DNA from: Ligustrum vulgare
Taxonomy: Eukaryota > Streptophyta > Magnoliopsida > Lamiales > Oleaceae
DNA length: 64,000 bases
Reading direction: 5' to 3'
Assembly (NCBI GenBank): GCA_963555705.1
Contig: OY743172.1
Span: forward strand, 22,071,446-22,135,445
This document shows positions 1-9,586 of this stretch, piece after piece; position 1 is the first letter of the stretch, and each line of letters opens with the position of its first letter. Position numbers and translations under genes: made by a program. The notes beneath the pieces are model-generated. The model was not told where the DNA came from and did not search any database. It was given only the letters and a program-made list of their open reading frames with translations.

Positions 1-1030
1 TCTTTACTCCATAATTTAGTATTTATTTTCCTGAGTAAAATCTGTATTTTATGTTTCCTTTTTTAAAGATTTTCAATAAAAATCCTTCTGTATAATTTAA
101 ACATCCTAAAAAATTTTGTATTTGTTCTTTTGATTCTAATTTATCTGGAAAACTTTCTATCTTTTTAGATATATGAGTTTGTAATTTTATTCTTCTTCTA
201 TCTATTCATAATCCAAGAAAATCGATTTCTTGTTTTTCTTATATTGCTTTCTTTTTTACATTCATTTATAAATTTCATTAAATATTGGTTTCTATGTTCT
301 TCTTTATTACAAGAGCATATTAATATATCATCAACATAATGAATTAAAAATTCATTAAATTTTCTAAATATGTTATCCATTTTTCTTTGATATATTTGTG
401 GTGCATTTTTTAAACCAAATGGCATAACCATCCATTCATACTTACCTTGAGGCGTACTAAACTCTGTGTATTAATACTTCCTTGTTAGGTAAAAAGTGTC
501 CATCAAACTTAGTGTATTTGTCTAATTCTTTATAATTTATAACCATTCTAACTTTTCCTCTTATTTGTTCAGAATGTTTCATTACCATAAAAGGCAGGAC
601 TGCTATGAGGTTCATTACTAGGTCTAATAAGTTTTTGATCAAGTAATTCTTTTATTTGAGTTTTAAATTCTTGTGTATCTTCTATGATATACATCATTGG
701 TCTAATTTTTATAATAACATTTTCTGTTAATTCTATTTTGGCTTTGAGATGATATGGTTTCCAAAATAGTAATGGATTTTCTCCATAAATTTTTTCTAAT
801 TGTTCTATGATTTTCTCTATACTTATTTCTATTTCTGTTTTTAGGATTTTTTTATATCTTATTTTTCTATTTTTTATTTCATTTTGTGTAATTGGTTTTT
901 TCTCCCATTTATCACCACGCTGGGCTGGTTGAACTCTATAGGGTCTAAAATCTCTTGGTATTTTTGATAAATGTGCACACATTGTTTGTAACATTATTAT
1001 ATAATTATTTTGATTGTAATATTGAAATTG
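1..1030 (-). pseudogene. EPRV-A reverse transcriptase (left copy, cut by window edge)
   Basis: Relic of a Caulimoviridae-type reverse transcriptase, which copies pregenomic RNA into DNA. On the minus strand the fingers begin near 700 (HSSPAF-like block near 600). The palm follows, with MPFGLKNAP near 400-425 and the catalytic YVDD at 327-338. Compared with the right copy (53252-54390), this copy has lost 96 bases near 463, between two TATT repeats. That removes the motif A region containing a catalytic Asp. It also lost about 23 bases near 262, plus a small frameshift near 590. A TGA at 206-208 after FLGL is shared by both copies. The protein cannot be active. The 3' part lies outside the window. 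Confidence 0.92.
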
Positions 1031-1300
1031 TTGGATAAAGTCATTTCCTAATAATATATCACATCCTATTTTATCATAACTTTATATTTTGTTTATTATT
1101 ACTTGTTTACTTCCAAGTATTATATCAAGTTTATTCGCACTATTAATTATATGGGCACTTTCTCCCGTGACTCCTGTGGTTTTTATCTTATTGTTAGTAT
1201 TCCATGATTTGATTAAGAAATTCTTAAATATTGATATATCACTTCATGTATCAATTAAAACACAAGTTGTTATATTTGTTTCACCTATTGTAACCTGTAT
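1031..1300 (-). pseudogene. EPRV-A second retropepsin-like domain (AP2)
   Basis: This is an aspartic protease fold lying directly before reverse transcriptase, the usual Caulimoviridae position. The active-site block reads LIDT, then a TGA at 1244-1246 where the catalytic Gly of DTG(S/A) is expected, then S. The C-terminal hydrophobic-Gly motif DILLGNDF is at 1037-1060. The TGA is also present in the right copy (54609-54611), so it predates the duplication. A polyprotein-processing role is inferred from the family. An overlapping plus-strand open frame at 1089-1328 is a shadow. Confidence 0.8.
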
Positions 1301-1399
1301 ATGGACAGCTAATGGAAATCTTATTTGATTATTCATTTAGCTTTTCTGCATTATATAGTTTGGTCATTATGAGTTATATATAATCATTCTTTTTTTATA

Positions 1400-1690
1400 C
1401 TGTAGTCTTCCAATCCATTTAAGAAACTCATTCCTAGTAAGATATGAGGTCCTATGTCCACATTGTTATCTATGTAACATGGAACTAAATGGTTAATTCC
1501 TCCAATTTTTATTGGTACCTTAACTTCTAATTATGTAGTATGTATTTGTCCATCAAAATTAACATATCTATAAGGATTAGTTCTATGAGTTATTAATCAT
1601 TTATTCTTATTTGAAGTTATGTGACATTCACTAGCTCCTGTATCTATCAATATATTTGAACTCTTTACATGCTCTTTTCCATTGAAGTAT
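1400..1690 (-). pseudogene. EPRV-A first retropepsin-like domain (AP1)
   Basis: This is a second, separate aspartic-protease-like unit between the movement protein and AP2. The active-site motif LIDTGASECH is intact, with DTGA at 1633-1644. The downstream motif HILLGMSF is at about 1425-1446, so both halves of the retropepsin signature are present. In-frame TAA codons interrupt the frame near 1600 and 1533. The same two-domain arrangement occurs in the right copy and in EPRV-B, so it is not a local duplication artefact. Retropepsins act as dimers; whether the tandem pair forms a single-chain dimer is inference. Confidence 0.78.
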
Positions 1691-2770
1691 TCTCCTTTTA
1701 TTTTTATATTTCCAGCATTTTTATGAATTTTTATTTCTCTTGTATTACTAGTCTCTCCTAGTTGTCTTCTATTAGGTGGATTTAGACCTCTTGATCTTAT
1801 AATTAATTTTCCATCTTCAAATGTTATTCTATTCTCAGGGTGTTCTTCTTCTCTAATTTCTATAATCTCAGGTTTATTTTTTGTTACACAAAGTTCATAA
1901 TTTTCTGGAGTTAAACTTATTTGTTTGTTTGGTTCTATAATCTTACTAAAATATTTGCATTCTTTATGGACTTCAATATATGGTTTTTTAGAATAAATAT
2001 TTTCATAATTAGAATTAGTAAATGTATATTATGCTCTGTATTCTATAGTCATAATCTGATCTCCTGGTTCCATTATGTCATCTTTGTATAATTTGAAATG
2101 TAGTCCTAAGACTTCATTAAAGTTTTTATTTTTTAACGAGACACAATACTTTGAGTAGCATGTAAATATCAATTTTTTGTATGAAAGGTTTCCTTCTATT
2201 GTTTTGAAATGGCTATCTTTTAAATTTATTATTCTTCCATCATGTAAATTTACAGTCAAAGGTGAGTCTACCCCTTCTTTGAATAAGGATTTAAACATTA
2301 TTTGTATTCCTGCAAGATAAACATATTGAATCTTTTCACTTTATTTTCTATTGATCCTTGTTAATAATTATGTGACTGTATTTTTTGTTAAAATGTTTAA
2401 TTTATGTGTTCCTTGAGTTTTTCTAACATCTATTGTCTTTTGAATTTTATGATATTCATTTATTGCTATTCTTTCTCTTCTCCATATTTTATCTTAAATT
2501 TCTCATTTTCCAACTTTTAAGTTTAAAGATAATTTTTGTATCTTCTTAAATTTATTATTGTCAAATGTTACTTTCAATCCATAACCATCAATTCCTTCGT
2601 ATTCTTGTACATTTATATTATTGTTTTCTATTTCTTCTACTTTTTTTTCGAATTCCGATTCATTGTTTTCTGAATATGTTTCACTTATGTAAAGTTCTTG
2701 ATCATAATATTCTTCAATATCAGATATTTCACTTAATTCACTTTCTATTTTTAAGTATTATTTTTGTAAT
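1691..2770 (-). pseudogene. EPRV-A movement protein (30K-type)
   Basis: This is a relic of the Caulimoviridae movement protein, which forms tubules through plasmodesmata. The core is an open stretch at 2029-2298 with the signature FKEGVDSPL, then the DGRI block and GNLSYKKLIFT, matching the 30K core in badna- and caulimovirids. An acidic N-terminal extension lies at about 2450-2760. It follows the coat-protein zinc knuckle and precedes AP1. Stops lie near 2026, 2340-2350 and 2495-2505. The right copy has a longer open frame (54962-55624) from this core into AP1. Confidence 0.82.
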
Positions 2771-2789
2771 ATTTTAACTATTTTCTTGG

Positions 2790-3224
2790 TATAATCAATA
2801 CTTATATGTCATATTTCTCCACAATTCCAACATTTGCATTAGCTTTTATCATTTTTGTAAGATTTATTTTTCTGTTTTTTGCTTAGATTATATCTTCTTT
2901 TATAGTATCTTTTTCTAGGTTTTATATATTTTTTCTTAAATTTTCTAAATTTTTTAACCTTTCTATTTTTATATTTTCTCTTAAAATTTCTTCTTTCAGG
3001 ATTACATCTCCATTGTGTAGGTTTTTCCATGTCTTTACAACATATCATAGTTAGTTTTCCTGATTTTTTCAATATTTGTCTTTGTTGACATTTATATGCT
3101 AATCTTTCAAATAAAAATCTTATCCTTGATCCTGATGTGCTAGGAATTTCAGGGTTATCTCTAGCAAATAATTCAAATTCTATCTTAAAATATTTTCCCC
3201 ACGAACCTGGAAATTTATTGTAAA
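2790..3224 (-). pseudogene. EPRV-A coat protein, C-terminal part with zinc knuckle
   Basis: This is the C-terminal half of the coat protein. A very Lys/Arg-rich stretch (about 2860-3030) follows the block ICCKDMEKPTQW, which aligns with CCDKLQYKPTQL in EPRV-B. It ends in a CCHC-type knuckle, CWNCGEI-stop-HISIDY, near 2800-2835. A TGA (2809-2811) sits at the usual Gly before His, and the final Cys is Tyr. RNA packaging is the family role. A MITE at 3225-3816 separates this part from the N-terminal half. Confidence 0.82.
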
Positions 3225-3816
3225 TGTTCTAAAATTCATAATACGTTGCGATGCGGTGAGGTTGAGAATCAAGAATCTCAAGTTTAAACGTACCAATGAG
3301 AAGAATAGGCGTCATAATGCATTTCGTATTATTAATATTATTTTAAATATTTTATGACATTAATAGATTTTTTTCAAATAAAAACTATTAAATTTCAATA
3401 TTACTAACTAGATTATTTTATACATTTGCAGATTTGAATAAATAAAAGAGAATGTAAAGAAAAAATAATTTTCAAAATAGAGGAACTTTAATTCAACTTG
3501 CTTATATATACCCCAGCAGTCTTTCTACCAAAATTCAGAGCTCGCACCCTTTTTCAAGGAGCTTGGCCTTTTAATTCATATTTTGAGTTATTAATTTAAC
3601 TTAAAATATAAATAAATAATTTTGTTGACGAGTTTTTAACGGGTTTGGACCGGTTTTTTTTTTTTTTTATCGATTTTTACCAGTTTGGACCGATTTTTTT
3701 ACTGATTTTTTAAGTTAAAAAGCATTATACCCCACATTGTTGCATTGCGACGCGTTTGGCTAACGCATCGCACCTAGTCGCACATAGGCGACGCATTAAT
3801 TCGCATTTTAGAACAC
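3225..3816. mobile_element. MITE-like insertion splitting the EPRV-A coat gene
   Basis: About 590 bp with imperfect terminal inverted repeats: TGTTCTAAAAT at the left (3225-3235) and ATTTTAGAACA at the right (3805-3815), with similarity continuing inward about 30 bp. There is no coding potential. The right end is GC-rich with GACGCG motifs and resembles the 16238-16430 element, so the two form a family. The flanking coat protein halves belong together, which supports an insertion. I could not define a convincing target duplication. hAT-like is the best guess from the termini. Confidence 0.65.
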
Positions 3817-4598
3817 GGGTAATACATATCTTGGTATACTTCTTGATTTTCATTACTGTAAAATTGTACATGATGGTATTCTTTAAATTCACATGTGTAT
3901 TCTTTAATCTTACACATATCACATATTGTTAAATTTATCAATTTGACTCTAGCATTGTTTTTTTTCTCTTATTGATTCTCGTTATCTATCTCATGTCCAA
4001 TTTTCTCCTATAAATTCATCTGTAATATATTCTGTTAATTTTTCTATACTTTCTCTATCTGATTTTATTATTTCTGTTTGTATATTTTTTCTTATTAAAG
4101 CTTTTGTATCATTGTTAATTCCTTCCCACCAGTTTCTTACATTTCCTTCAAAGGATGAAACTAGAAAGTTTATTCTTTTTTCAATACTTTCTCATGAATC
4201 ATCTTTATTATATAAAAAAAGAATAATATCATTGAATCTGCCCAAGTTAATAAGGCTTTTTTGGTGTCCATTTTGAAATCTATATCTAATTTTGCTCATC
4301 CATGGTTAATAGGGTTGTCATAATTATTATCTGGTTTATATCTATCTTCGTACTTATTCCCTTTAGGTGGTTGTCTTTATCTTATTTTATCATAATATTG
4401 TCTTTGTGGTTTGCTATATAAAGGTGCATAACTTTCATCTGAATCTGGTAATTTAGAAGTTCCTATTGGAGCTGGATTAGGTGCTCCTCTAGTATTCATT
4501 AAAACTTGGTATTCTTCTGAATTTTCTAGACTTAATTGATCAAAATTTTCTATTAGTAAGTCAAGTTCTTCATTCATCTTTGTTTTGTTTTTCTTCAA
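3817..4598 (-). pseudogene. EPRV-A coat protein, N-terminal part
   Basis: The open start at 4598-4377 carries an acidic segment and a YAPLYS block. The frame then continues with several stops through a capsid-like helical region (NVRNWWEGI near 4120-4140) and a conserved Cys motif, ICDMC-x5-C-EF, near 3900-3922. Its counterpart in EPRV-B is at about 13630-13655. In-frame TGA codons at 4296-4298, 4192-4194 and probably 3991-3993 sit where Trp would be plausible. The start overlaps the end of the upstream coiled-coil ORF. Confidence 0.78.
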
Positions 4599-5094
4599 TT
4601 TTTAGTTTTTCTATAATTTTTTTTATGGATTTTTGTAATTCTAATTCTTCTTCTAGTATTTCTGGTAATATATTTTTTCTAAATTCATCATCTATGCTTC
4701 CCGTTTCTATTACAATTTTTCCTTGTTCAAAGTGTTTATTTCCTATTCTAACTATTTCTTTTTCTATAAGTTTTTTGTCCATTTTCTTTTCTTTATTTTT
4801 ATTATTTTCTTTTAACTCTCTAATCTCACGTTTTAAAATATTTATGTCATTTCTTGCTTCTTTTAATTTATCTTTAATTTCTTGAATATCTTTTATTAAA
4901 GATTTTATTAATATTTTTAATTCTTCAAAACATTTATTTATTGACATGTTATGCTCTTGGTTTAGTGATCTGTGGCTTTTGTACTTTAAATAGTCTATCA
5001 TATCATCAATTTTCGTTTCTATTTTCACGATTCTTTCTTCTATTGATATGATTCTTTCATTATTTATTTTTTCAATTATTTTTTCTACAATCAT
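4570..5094 (-). CDS. EPRV-A coiled-coil protein (intact frame, 174 aa)
   Basis: This uninterrupted ORF has strongly charged Glu/Lys/Ile heptad-like content over most of its length (residues about 10-120), predicting a long coiled coil. Its ATG follows directly on the TGA of the upstream ORF (stop-start TGAATG), and its end overlaps the coat protein start by about 29 bases, as in compact pararetroviral genomes. By position it could correspond to a virion-associated or coat-leader protein. I do not recognise a specific family. It is the only intact ORF in the EPRV-A 5' half and may survive by chance. Confidence 0.6.
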   Translation of the reverse strand: MIVEKIIEKINNERIISIEERIVKIETKIDDMIDYLKYKSHRSLNQEHNMSINKCFEELKILIKSLIKDIQEIKDKLKEARNDINILKREIRELKENNKNKEKKMDKKLIEKEIVRIGNKHFEQGKIVIETGSIDDEFRKNILPEILEEELELQKSIKKIIEKLKIEEKQNKDE

Positions 5095-5502
5095 TCATAT
5101 TTTATCTTGATTAATTAATTCTCGTGATTTTCTTTGAAATTCTTTTAAAATTTCTTCATTTATATTTTTAGCTTTTCCTATCATATCTTTCAATTCTTGA
5201 AATTGTATTGTTAGCTTATTTGGGATGTTTTGTAATTTTTCTTTAACATTTTTATCCTGTATATTTATTTGTTGGAGTTCTTCAATAGCTATTTTATCTT
5301 GTATACTTATGTTTTTATATGTTTGCCATAAGAATGCACTTATCCAATTTAATTGCAAGTTGAGAAATCCATCAGATTCTCCCCACGAGCTTAAGGGTTG
5401 AAACATGGTTGTATTGGCTCCTTTTATTTGATAAGATCCAACTGGTAGTTTAATATTTTCTATTATTTGTTTTTCAAATTTTATTTCTGGGAATTCTGTC
5501 AT
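5095..5502 (-). CDS. EPRV-A small ORF (135 aa)
   Basis: The ORF is intact. The N-terminal half is aromatic and includes a WGESDGFLNLQLNW block (residues about 38-55). The C-terminal half is charged and probably helical. It is placed immediately before the coiled-coil ORF with stop-start adjacency. A similar length and place are held by ORF2-type virion-associated proteins in other caulimovirids, but I see no diagnostic motif, so the function is unassigned. The ATG at 5502 gives the longest frame. Confidence 0.5.
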   Translation of the reverse strand: MTEFPEIKFEKQIIENIKLPVGSYQIKGANTTMFQPLSSWGESDGFLNLQLNWISAFLWQTYKNISIQDKIAIEELQQINIQDKNVKEKLQNIPNKLTIQFQELKDMIGKAKNINEEILKEFQRKSRELINQDKI

Positions 5503-5509
5503 TAGAATC

Positions 5510-5863
5510 TTCCTTTAATATATTCTATTTCTAGTATAAGTTTTGAACGGTATTTTGCTTCTTTATATTTTATTATCATATATTCACGGAATTTTTCTAT
5601 TGATCTAGTCATTTCGTTTCTTCATTGTATTCTAAAATATTTTCTCAATCTTTCTAATTCTCCTGTTCTATCATATATTTCTATATTTATTTTTTCTTTG
5701 TTTTCTAGAATTATTTATATTTTAGGCAATTGTTCAATGATAATTTCAAAATATTCTCTCCTTTTTTCTAATGATTTTAAACTTAATATTTTTTTTTATA
5801 ATTCTTTCCTCTCTAATCATATTACTTAAATTCCTTCTTTGTTCAGCTATTAAATCTAATTTT
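5510..5863 (-). pseudogene. EPRV-A degenerate charged ORF
   Basis: A minus-strand reading frame rich in Glu, Arg, Lys and Ile can be followed from about 5860 to 5510. It has in-frame stops, including a TGA at 5622-5624 (between IQ and RNEM) and a TAA near 5712. It lies between the first small ORF and the 135-aa ORF, so it is probably part of the early pararetroviral gene set. No family is recognised. Confidence 0.4.
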
Positions 5864-6193
5864 TCATTTTTTTTTATGTCTAAATATTTTTTTAGTATCG
5901 GGTCTGCTCTGTGATAGTCCATTTCTATAGTATTTGTACAATTCCTCTAATATATATTTATGAATTAAATCTAATATTTCGTTTATGATAAAATCTTCTT
6001 TTATTATGTCGAAATTTATTAGATCATATATATTTCTTTTTAAGTCTTTATCTAAATTTGTTAAGGTTCTTAAAATTTCTATTTTATAATTATCAGGCAG
6101 TATTAATTTATGTATAATTAGGAGTCTAGATGTATGTATTCTATATTCAGTTTTGTATTTTATTATGTAATATTTATCTCTTAGATCTGTCAT
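5864..6193 (-). CDS. EPRV-A first ORF after the primer site
   Basis: The frame is open to 5864 from an ATG at 6191-6193, four bases downstream of the primer-binding-site relic. The longer frame from 6355 would read through that site, so I prefer the internal ATG (beginning MTDLRDKY). The product is about 109 aa, basic and isoleucine-rich, probably helical. Position suggests the ORF1 of solendo- or badnavirus-like genomes. Function unknown. Confidence 0.45.
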   Translation of the reverse strand: MTDLRDKYYIIKYKTEYRIHTSRLLIIHKLILPDNYKIEILRTLTNLDKDLKRNIYDLINFDIIKEDFIINEILDLIHKYILEELYKYYRNGLSQSRPDTKKIFRHKKK

Positions 6194-6196
6194 ATG

Positions 6197-6208
6197 GCTG
6201 TGATACCA
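6197..6208 (-). promoter_or_regulatory. Degenerate tRNA-iMet primer binding site, EPRV-A left copy
   Basis: The minus strand reads TGGTATCACAGC, one mismatch from TGGTATCAGAGC, the site complementary to the 3' end of initiator tRNA-Met used by Caulimoviridae for minus-strand priming. It lies just 5' of the first ORF. The right copy (56499-56510) has different changes, which indicates decay after duplication. Confidence 0.85.
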
Positions 6209-6437
6209 ATTTAGGGGTGCTACTATGAGTAAACAAAATCGTAAAATTATATTAAAACTGTTTTGGAATTTTGCATACTTAAAAATTTGAAATGTGTAAA
6301 CTTGAGGACTTTGTATGTTAGAATTTATAAAAGGGATATTTTGATAATTTTTCATAGTCTGTATGTCAATCTATATGACTTTTTCTGTGCATTTAAACTT
6401 TTTCTTGCAGCATTATATAATATGTATGTAAAATAAA
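6209..6437 (-). other. EPRV-A leader and flank
   Basis: AT-rich sequence upstream (minus sense) of the primer site, shared with the right copy at 56511-56740. No ORF is supported. The exact end of viral DNA cannot be fixed by eye. Confidence 0.5.
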
Positions 6438-6898
6438 TGATGTAGGCGCACCTACAAAACTCACACGATAATTGAATTCTCAAACACAAGGATATCAACT
6501 CACGAGAGAACACACAATATTTTATTCCCAAAAATCGAAATCCCTTCACAATGGAAGTAAGACAGTCTTAAATACTGAAAACCTAATGTTCATGGGCCAT
6601 TAAATGGACTAGGCTTATTAAAATAAAATGCAAACATAAAAATTAAATAAATAAAGATAGAAAATTGACGTTTTGAGGCTCTAAACGACCTCAAATGACT
6701 AAAAATCATCATACGTCACGACAAAGCCTTGAGTCTTGTCCGGCTCGTCGAGACGATTTCGGAAAGTACTTATGGGCCCAAAACGGACACCGTGTGACAA
6801 AGTTATGGTCATTTAAAGTCGCGAGGCCCAACATCTCAGGTTCGGCGATCCCAACGATCCAAAAATGCGAGGGCCTGGTCCTGTACGTCATCAATAAA
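6433..6898. mobile_element. Solo LTR-like insertion with 5-bp TSD
   Basis: The 456-bp body at 6438-6893 begins TGATGTAGGC and ends ACGTCATCA, giving TG...CA ends with a 5-bp inverted TGATG/CATCA. It is flanked by the direct repeat ATAAA (6433-6437 and 6894-6898). The right genomic copy (around 56741) has the uninterrupted site with one ATAAA, so this is an insertion after the duplication. There is no coding sequence. A 5-bp TSD with TG/CA ends fits a solo LTR; the family is not determined. Confidence 0.85.
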
Positions 6899-7152
6899 TA
6901 AATAAATATTCTGTAAATAATCTTTATAGATAAGTTTTTTTTAATAGGGTTAATAATTACATCATCACCTGACAACTTTTTCTTCCATCACTAGACACTT
7001 TACAACACATAGGGACATGCATTGGAACTTATATCCTTCTCCATACTACAAGTGTATATATCGTTGAAAAGTCAAACAATAATTAATTATTTCTTTTATT
7101 TACGTGTTCTATATATACCCAAGGTTACTCCTTCAATAGTTACCGTGAAGAA
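6899..7152. other. Flank between EPRV-A and EPRV-B
   Basis: AT-rich non-coding sequence shared with the right copy at about 56746-57282, where the SINE interrupts it. It ends in CGTGAAGAA, the left half of the duplication flanking EPRV-B. Confidence 0.6.
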
Positions 7153-7164
7153 GTACCTTGCTAA

Positions 7165-7177
7165 TTGTACAAATAAA
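7165..7177 (+). repeat. EPRV-B terminal inverted repeat, left
   Basis: TTGTACAAATAAA lies 12 bases inside the left end. Its reverse complement occurs 12 bases inside the right end (15574-15586). Weaker inverted similarity continues for about 30 more bases. In circular viral DNA the two would abut and form a hairpin. Confidence 0.7.
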
Positions 7178-7260
7178 CTGTATAAATAGTTGTACAAATA
7201 TGTAAAAGGCAAAATTTTTGAATGTTTAATTACTATGTTATCCTTTTGGCTATAACTCCT

Positions 7261-7596
7261 TTAATTTTCTGATGTTATGTTTATATCTCTAAATTTATTG
7301 TTTATATAAAATGCATAATATATTCTATTATATGTTAAAGTTTCTTCTTCAATAATTATATTTAATTCTTCAATTTTTTTCTCTAGATCACTAATTATTC
7401 TTCCTTTATTTACTATAATTCTAGTAAATTGTGAAAAATCTGTAAATGATGGTTCTTTTATTGCGCAGTCTAATAAATTATAAAATCTTCCTAAATCTTC
7501 TCTTATAATTTCTAATTGTTTAATTTTTTCTTCTCTTAAGTACTTAAAGTCGTTTACTTCTGAAGTATTTAATTCTATTAAATGTTGTGAATTCAT
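7261..7596 (-). CDS. EPRV-B leader ORF (111 aa)
   Basis: An intact ORF of charged, heptad-like composition (Glu/Ile/Leu/Arg, residues about 15-95), suggesting a helical or coiled-coil protein. It lies downstream of the TATA box in transcript sense and before the integration breakpoint, so it would sit in the long pregenomic leader. No homologue is recognised. It may be a real 5' ORF or a remnant; intactness and low complexity are equally compatible with chance in AT-rich DNA. Confidence 0.45.
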   Translation of the reverse strand: MNSQHLIELNTSEVNDFKYLREEKIKQLEIIREDLGRFYNLLDCAIKEPSFTDFSQFTRIIVNKGRIISDLEKKIEELNIIIEEETLTYNRIYYAFYINNKFRDINITSEN

Positions 7597-8259
7597 AAAT
7601 TATGAAACTAAATATTTAGATTTAAGCTATTAATTCAAATCATCTTCAAATAATGAGTTCTTGGAATAGTAAAAACAAATTTTCAACATATGTAAAAACA
7701 TGCAGAGATATCATAAGCAAAATGATAAATTTAAGACTATGATAACAGTACTTGGATAATATCAATAATAAAAAAGACGATATATAATCCACCATAAATA
7801 ATTGACAATACTTCTTTCTATCTATGGGTACATCACGCTTCTTTGTAAATCTGATTTTAAAAGATTTTTGATCAAATACTCTTCAGTTATTTATTTAAGT
7901 ATTAAATACCTCTCCAGAGGAGATCTTTGCTGCTCGAAAGACTTACGCATTAATGGATGCTCGAAAGACTTACTCCAAAATTTTCTGTTTAACACTTAAA
8001 CAAACACTTCAAAGAGGTTTAGCACAATTCAGTTTCGTTTCCTACCTCTGAATGTACTCTTTTAACAAAAATTTTATAAAGAATAAACTTATGGACTCAT
8101 AAATAAATAGAATATTACTAACTATTTTATGGCTTCATATATATTTATGTGGAGTTTAGTTACTCATACATTTTACTAATTGTTTCTTGATTGGTTTGAT
8201 AAAAGAAAATTTTGAACTAGGAATGAGAAGAAAGACAATAGATAGAGAGAATATAGATT
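7597..8259 (-). other. EPRV-B leader, non-coding
   Basis: Sequence between the AATAAA relic and the leader ORF in transcript sense. It contains only short frames; the plus-strand frame at 7802-7999 has no support. Confidence 0.5.
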
Positions 8260-8265
8260 TTTATT
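8260..8265 (-). terminator. EPRV-B poly(A) signal AATAAA
   Basis: Minus-strand AATAAA lies about 50 bases downstream of the TATA box. In Caulimoviridae the signal lies just after the pregenomic start, giving terminally redundant RNA. The spacing here is on the short side. Confidence 0.55.
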
Positions 8266-8315
8266 GCTGAAAACCAATATGATTTTCGGATGCTTACAAT
8301 GAGGAGAGACACCTC

Positions 8316-8323
8316 CTTTTATA
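8316..8323 (-). promoter_or_regulatory. EPRV-B pregenomic promoter TATA box
   Basis: Minus-strand TATAAAAG, followed by GGAGGTGTCTCTCC, lies in the large intergenic region after the last ORF. The position and the downstream AATAAA match a 35S-type pararetroviral promoter. Confidence 0.7.
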
Positions 8324-8588
8324 GTTGGTAAAAGTAAAGTTGGGGAACAAGATAATATTCCCTATGTTTTTCATACTTGGCTAAGAATTAAAGTAGATAA
8401 AGTAAAGCTAAAGTTAAAATAATTTCTACCGCTTTTCTAAAGTTTCACATGGGTCTGGACCCTCATGCCTTGAATAATTCATGTTCAGACAAGGTAGGCT
8501 TCATCTTCATTGTAGTTGAGTAGGTCCCCACAATTATTACACTTGTGACCCGTTTCTACCTCCATTAGTTGTGTAGATATTCATAAGC

Positions 8589-9586
8589 TCATTTGCTAAG
8601 ATCCAAATTGCTGATAAGTATATTCTCAGCATATTCTCTTAATTTCCATAATTGACAATTAACTTGATTAATTCTTGCAATGTTGTAGATTAATAATTTG
8701 TCATCATTAGATTCATATACCCAAACATTAGTTTGTGTAAGGGTATCCTTTAATTCGGTGTACATGACTCTAAATCCCAATGCCCTTTTTCTGGAATAGC
8801 TTGTATCTGTTCTTCTTTGTTAAATGGTTTAATTTCTGGTTCTGAAAGAATAGCTTTGCTAGTTACTCCAATTTTTACAATATGTTCTGTCCTTAGGAAT
8901 TCTTCATCAATAAATTCTGGAATGGCTGAGTAAATCCTGACATAGATCTTTTCAGCTTTGGTGATTCCAAAATATGTTTTAACTGCTGCCTTGATAGAAT
9001 TAGGTAATAATGATATTTACTTCATATCCTTGCTAGGGTAGATACACTGAATAAGTCCTTGGTCAAATAGCCCCCTAACTGTTCTTGGTTCTGCTCCTGA
9101 AAAAATAATTGCTTTATTGATTTTTTGATGGCTAATTGTCCTTAGCCATTCTCCTTCTTTTGTCCTCTTGTTTAGATACTCCACATACTTCAAGAATGTC
9201 TCTAGTTTCTTCATAACTTTCTCCTTTTCTGATAGTTCCTTTGTTACTACTGCTGGTTTCTTCGCAGCTTCTAAAAAATTTTCTTTAGATGGTTCAATAG
9301 TTTTGCTAATAGCTTTAGAAGATGAACTTCCAATAATTGATACATTAGATACTTCTTCCTCAATAGGAAGTCCTACCGATAATTTCTTCACTGGAGAGGA
9401 TTGAGATCCTCCTTTGTACATTTCCTCAAGAGAATTAACCCTTAACTTGTAAAAGGCTAGTTCACTGTTAATTTGTACAATCTGCGTCATGCAAGTATTC
9501 ACATGGTTGAATAGATTTGAATAGTTGATATTCATTTGACCCATGGACAAGTTAATTTCTTCTACATTCTTAAGTATGTCTTCCAT
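8589..9586 (-). pseudogene. EPRV-B downstream ORF, inclusion-body/transactivator position
   Basis: Starts at an ATG (9584-9586) overlapping the end of the RNase H frame. The N-terminal coiled coil (residues about 1-45) is followed by a Ser/Lys/Pro-rich linker. A C-terminal domain contains the WLRTISHQ block. A TAA near 9015 interrupts the frame, which resumes, and a frameshift near 8780 leads into a short frame to 8589 with YELKDTL/YNIAR-like blocks. EPRV-A has a counterpart at 51704-52803. Position after RNase H and before the promoter matches ORF VI-type transactivator proteins; sequence similarity to that family was not demonstrable by eye. Confidence 0.65.

Noticed and set aside
1089..1328. 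Plus-strand hydrophobic ORF (and 54454-54693)
   Set aside because: Lies antisense to AP2 of EPRV-A; the hydrophobicity comes from the AT-rich complement of the protease frame.
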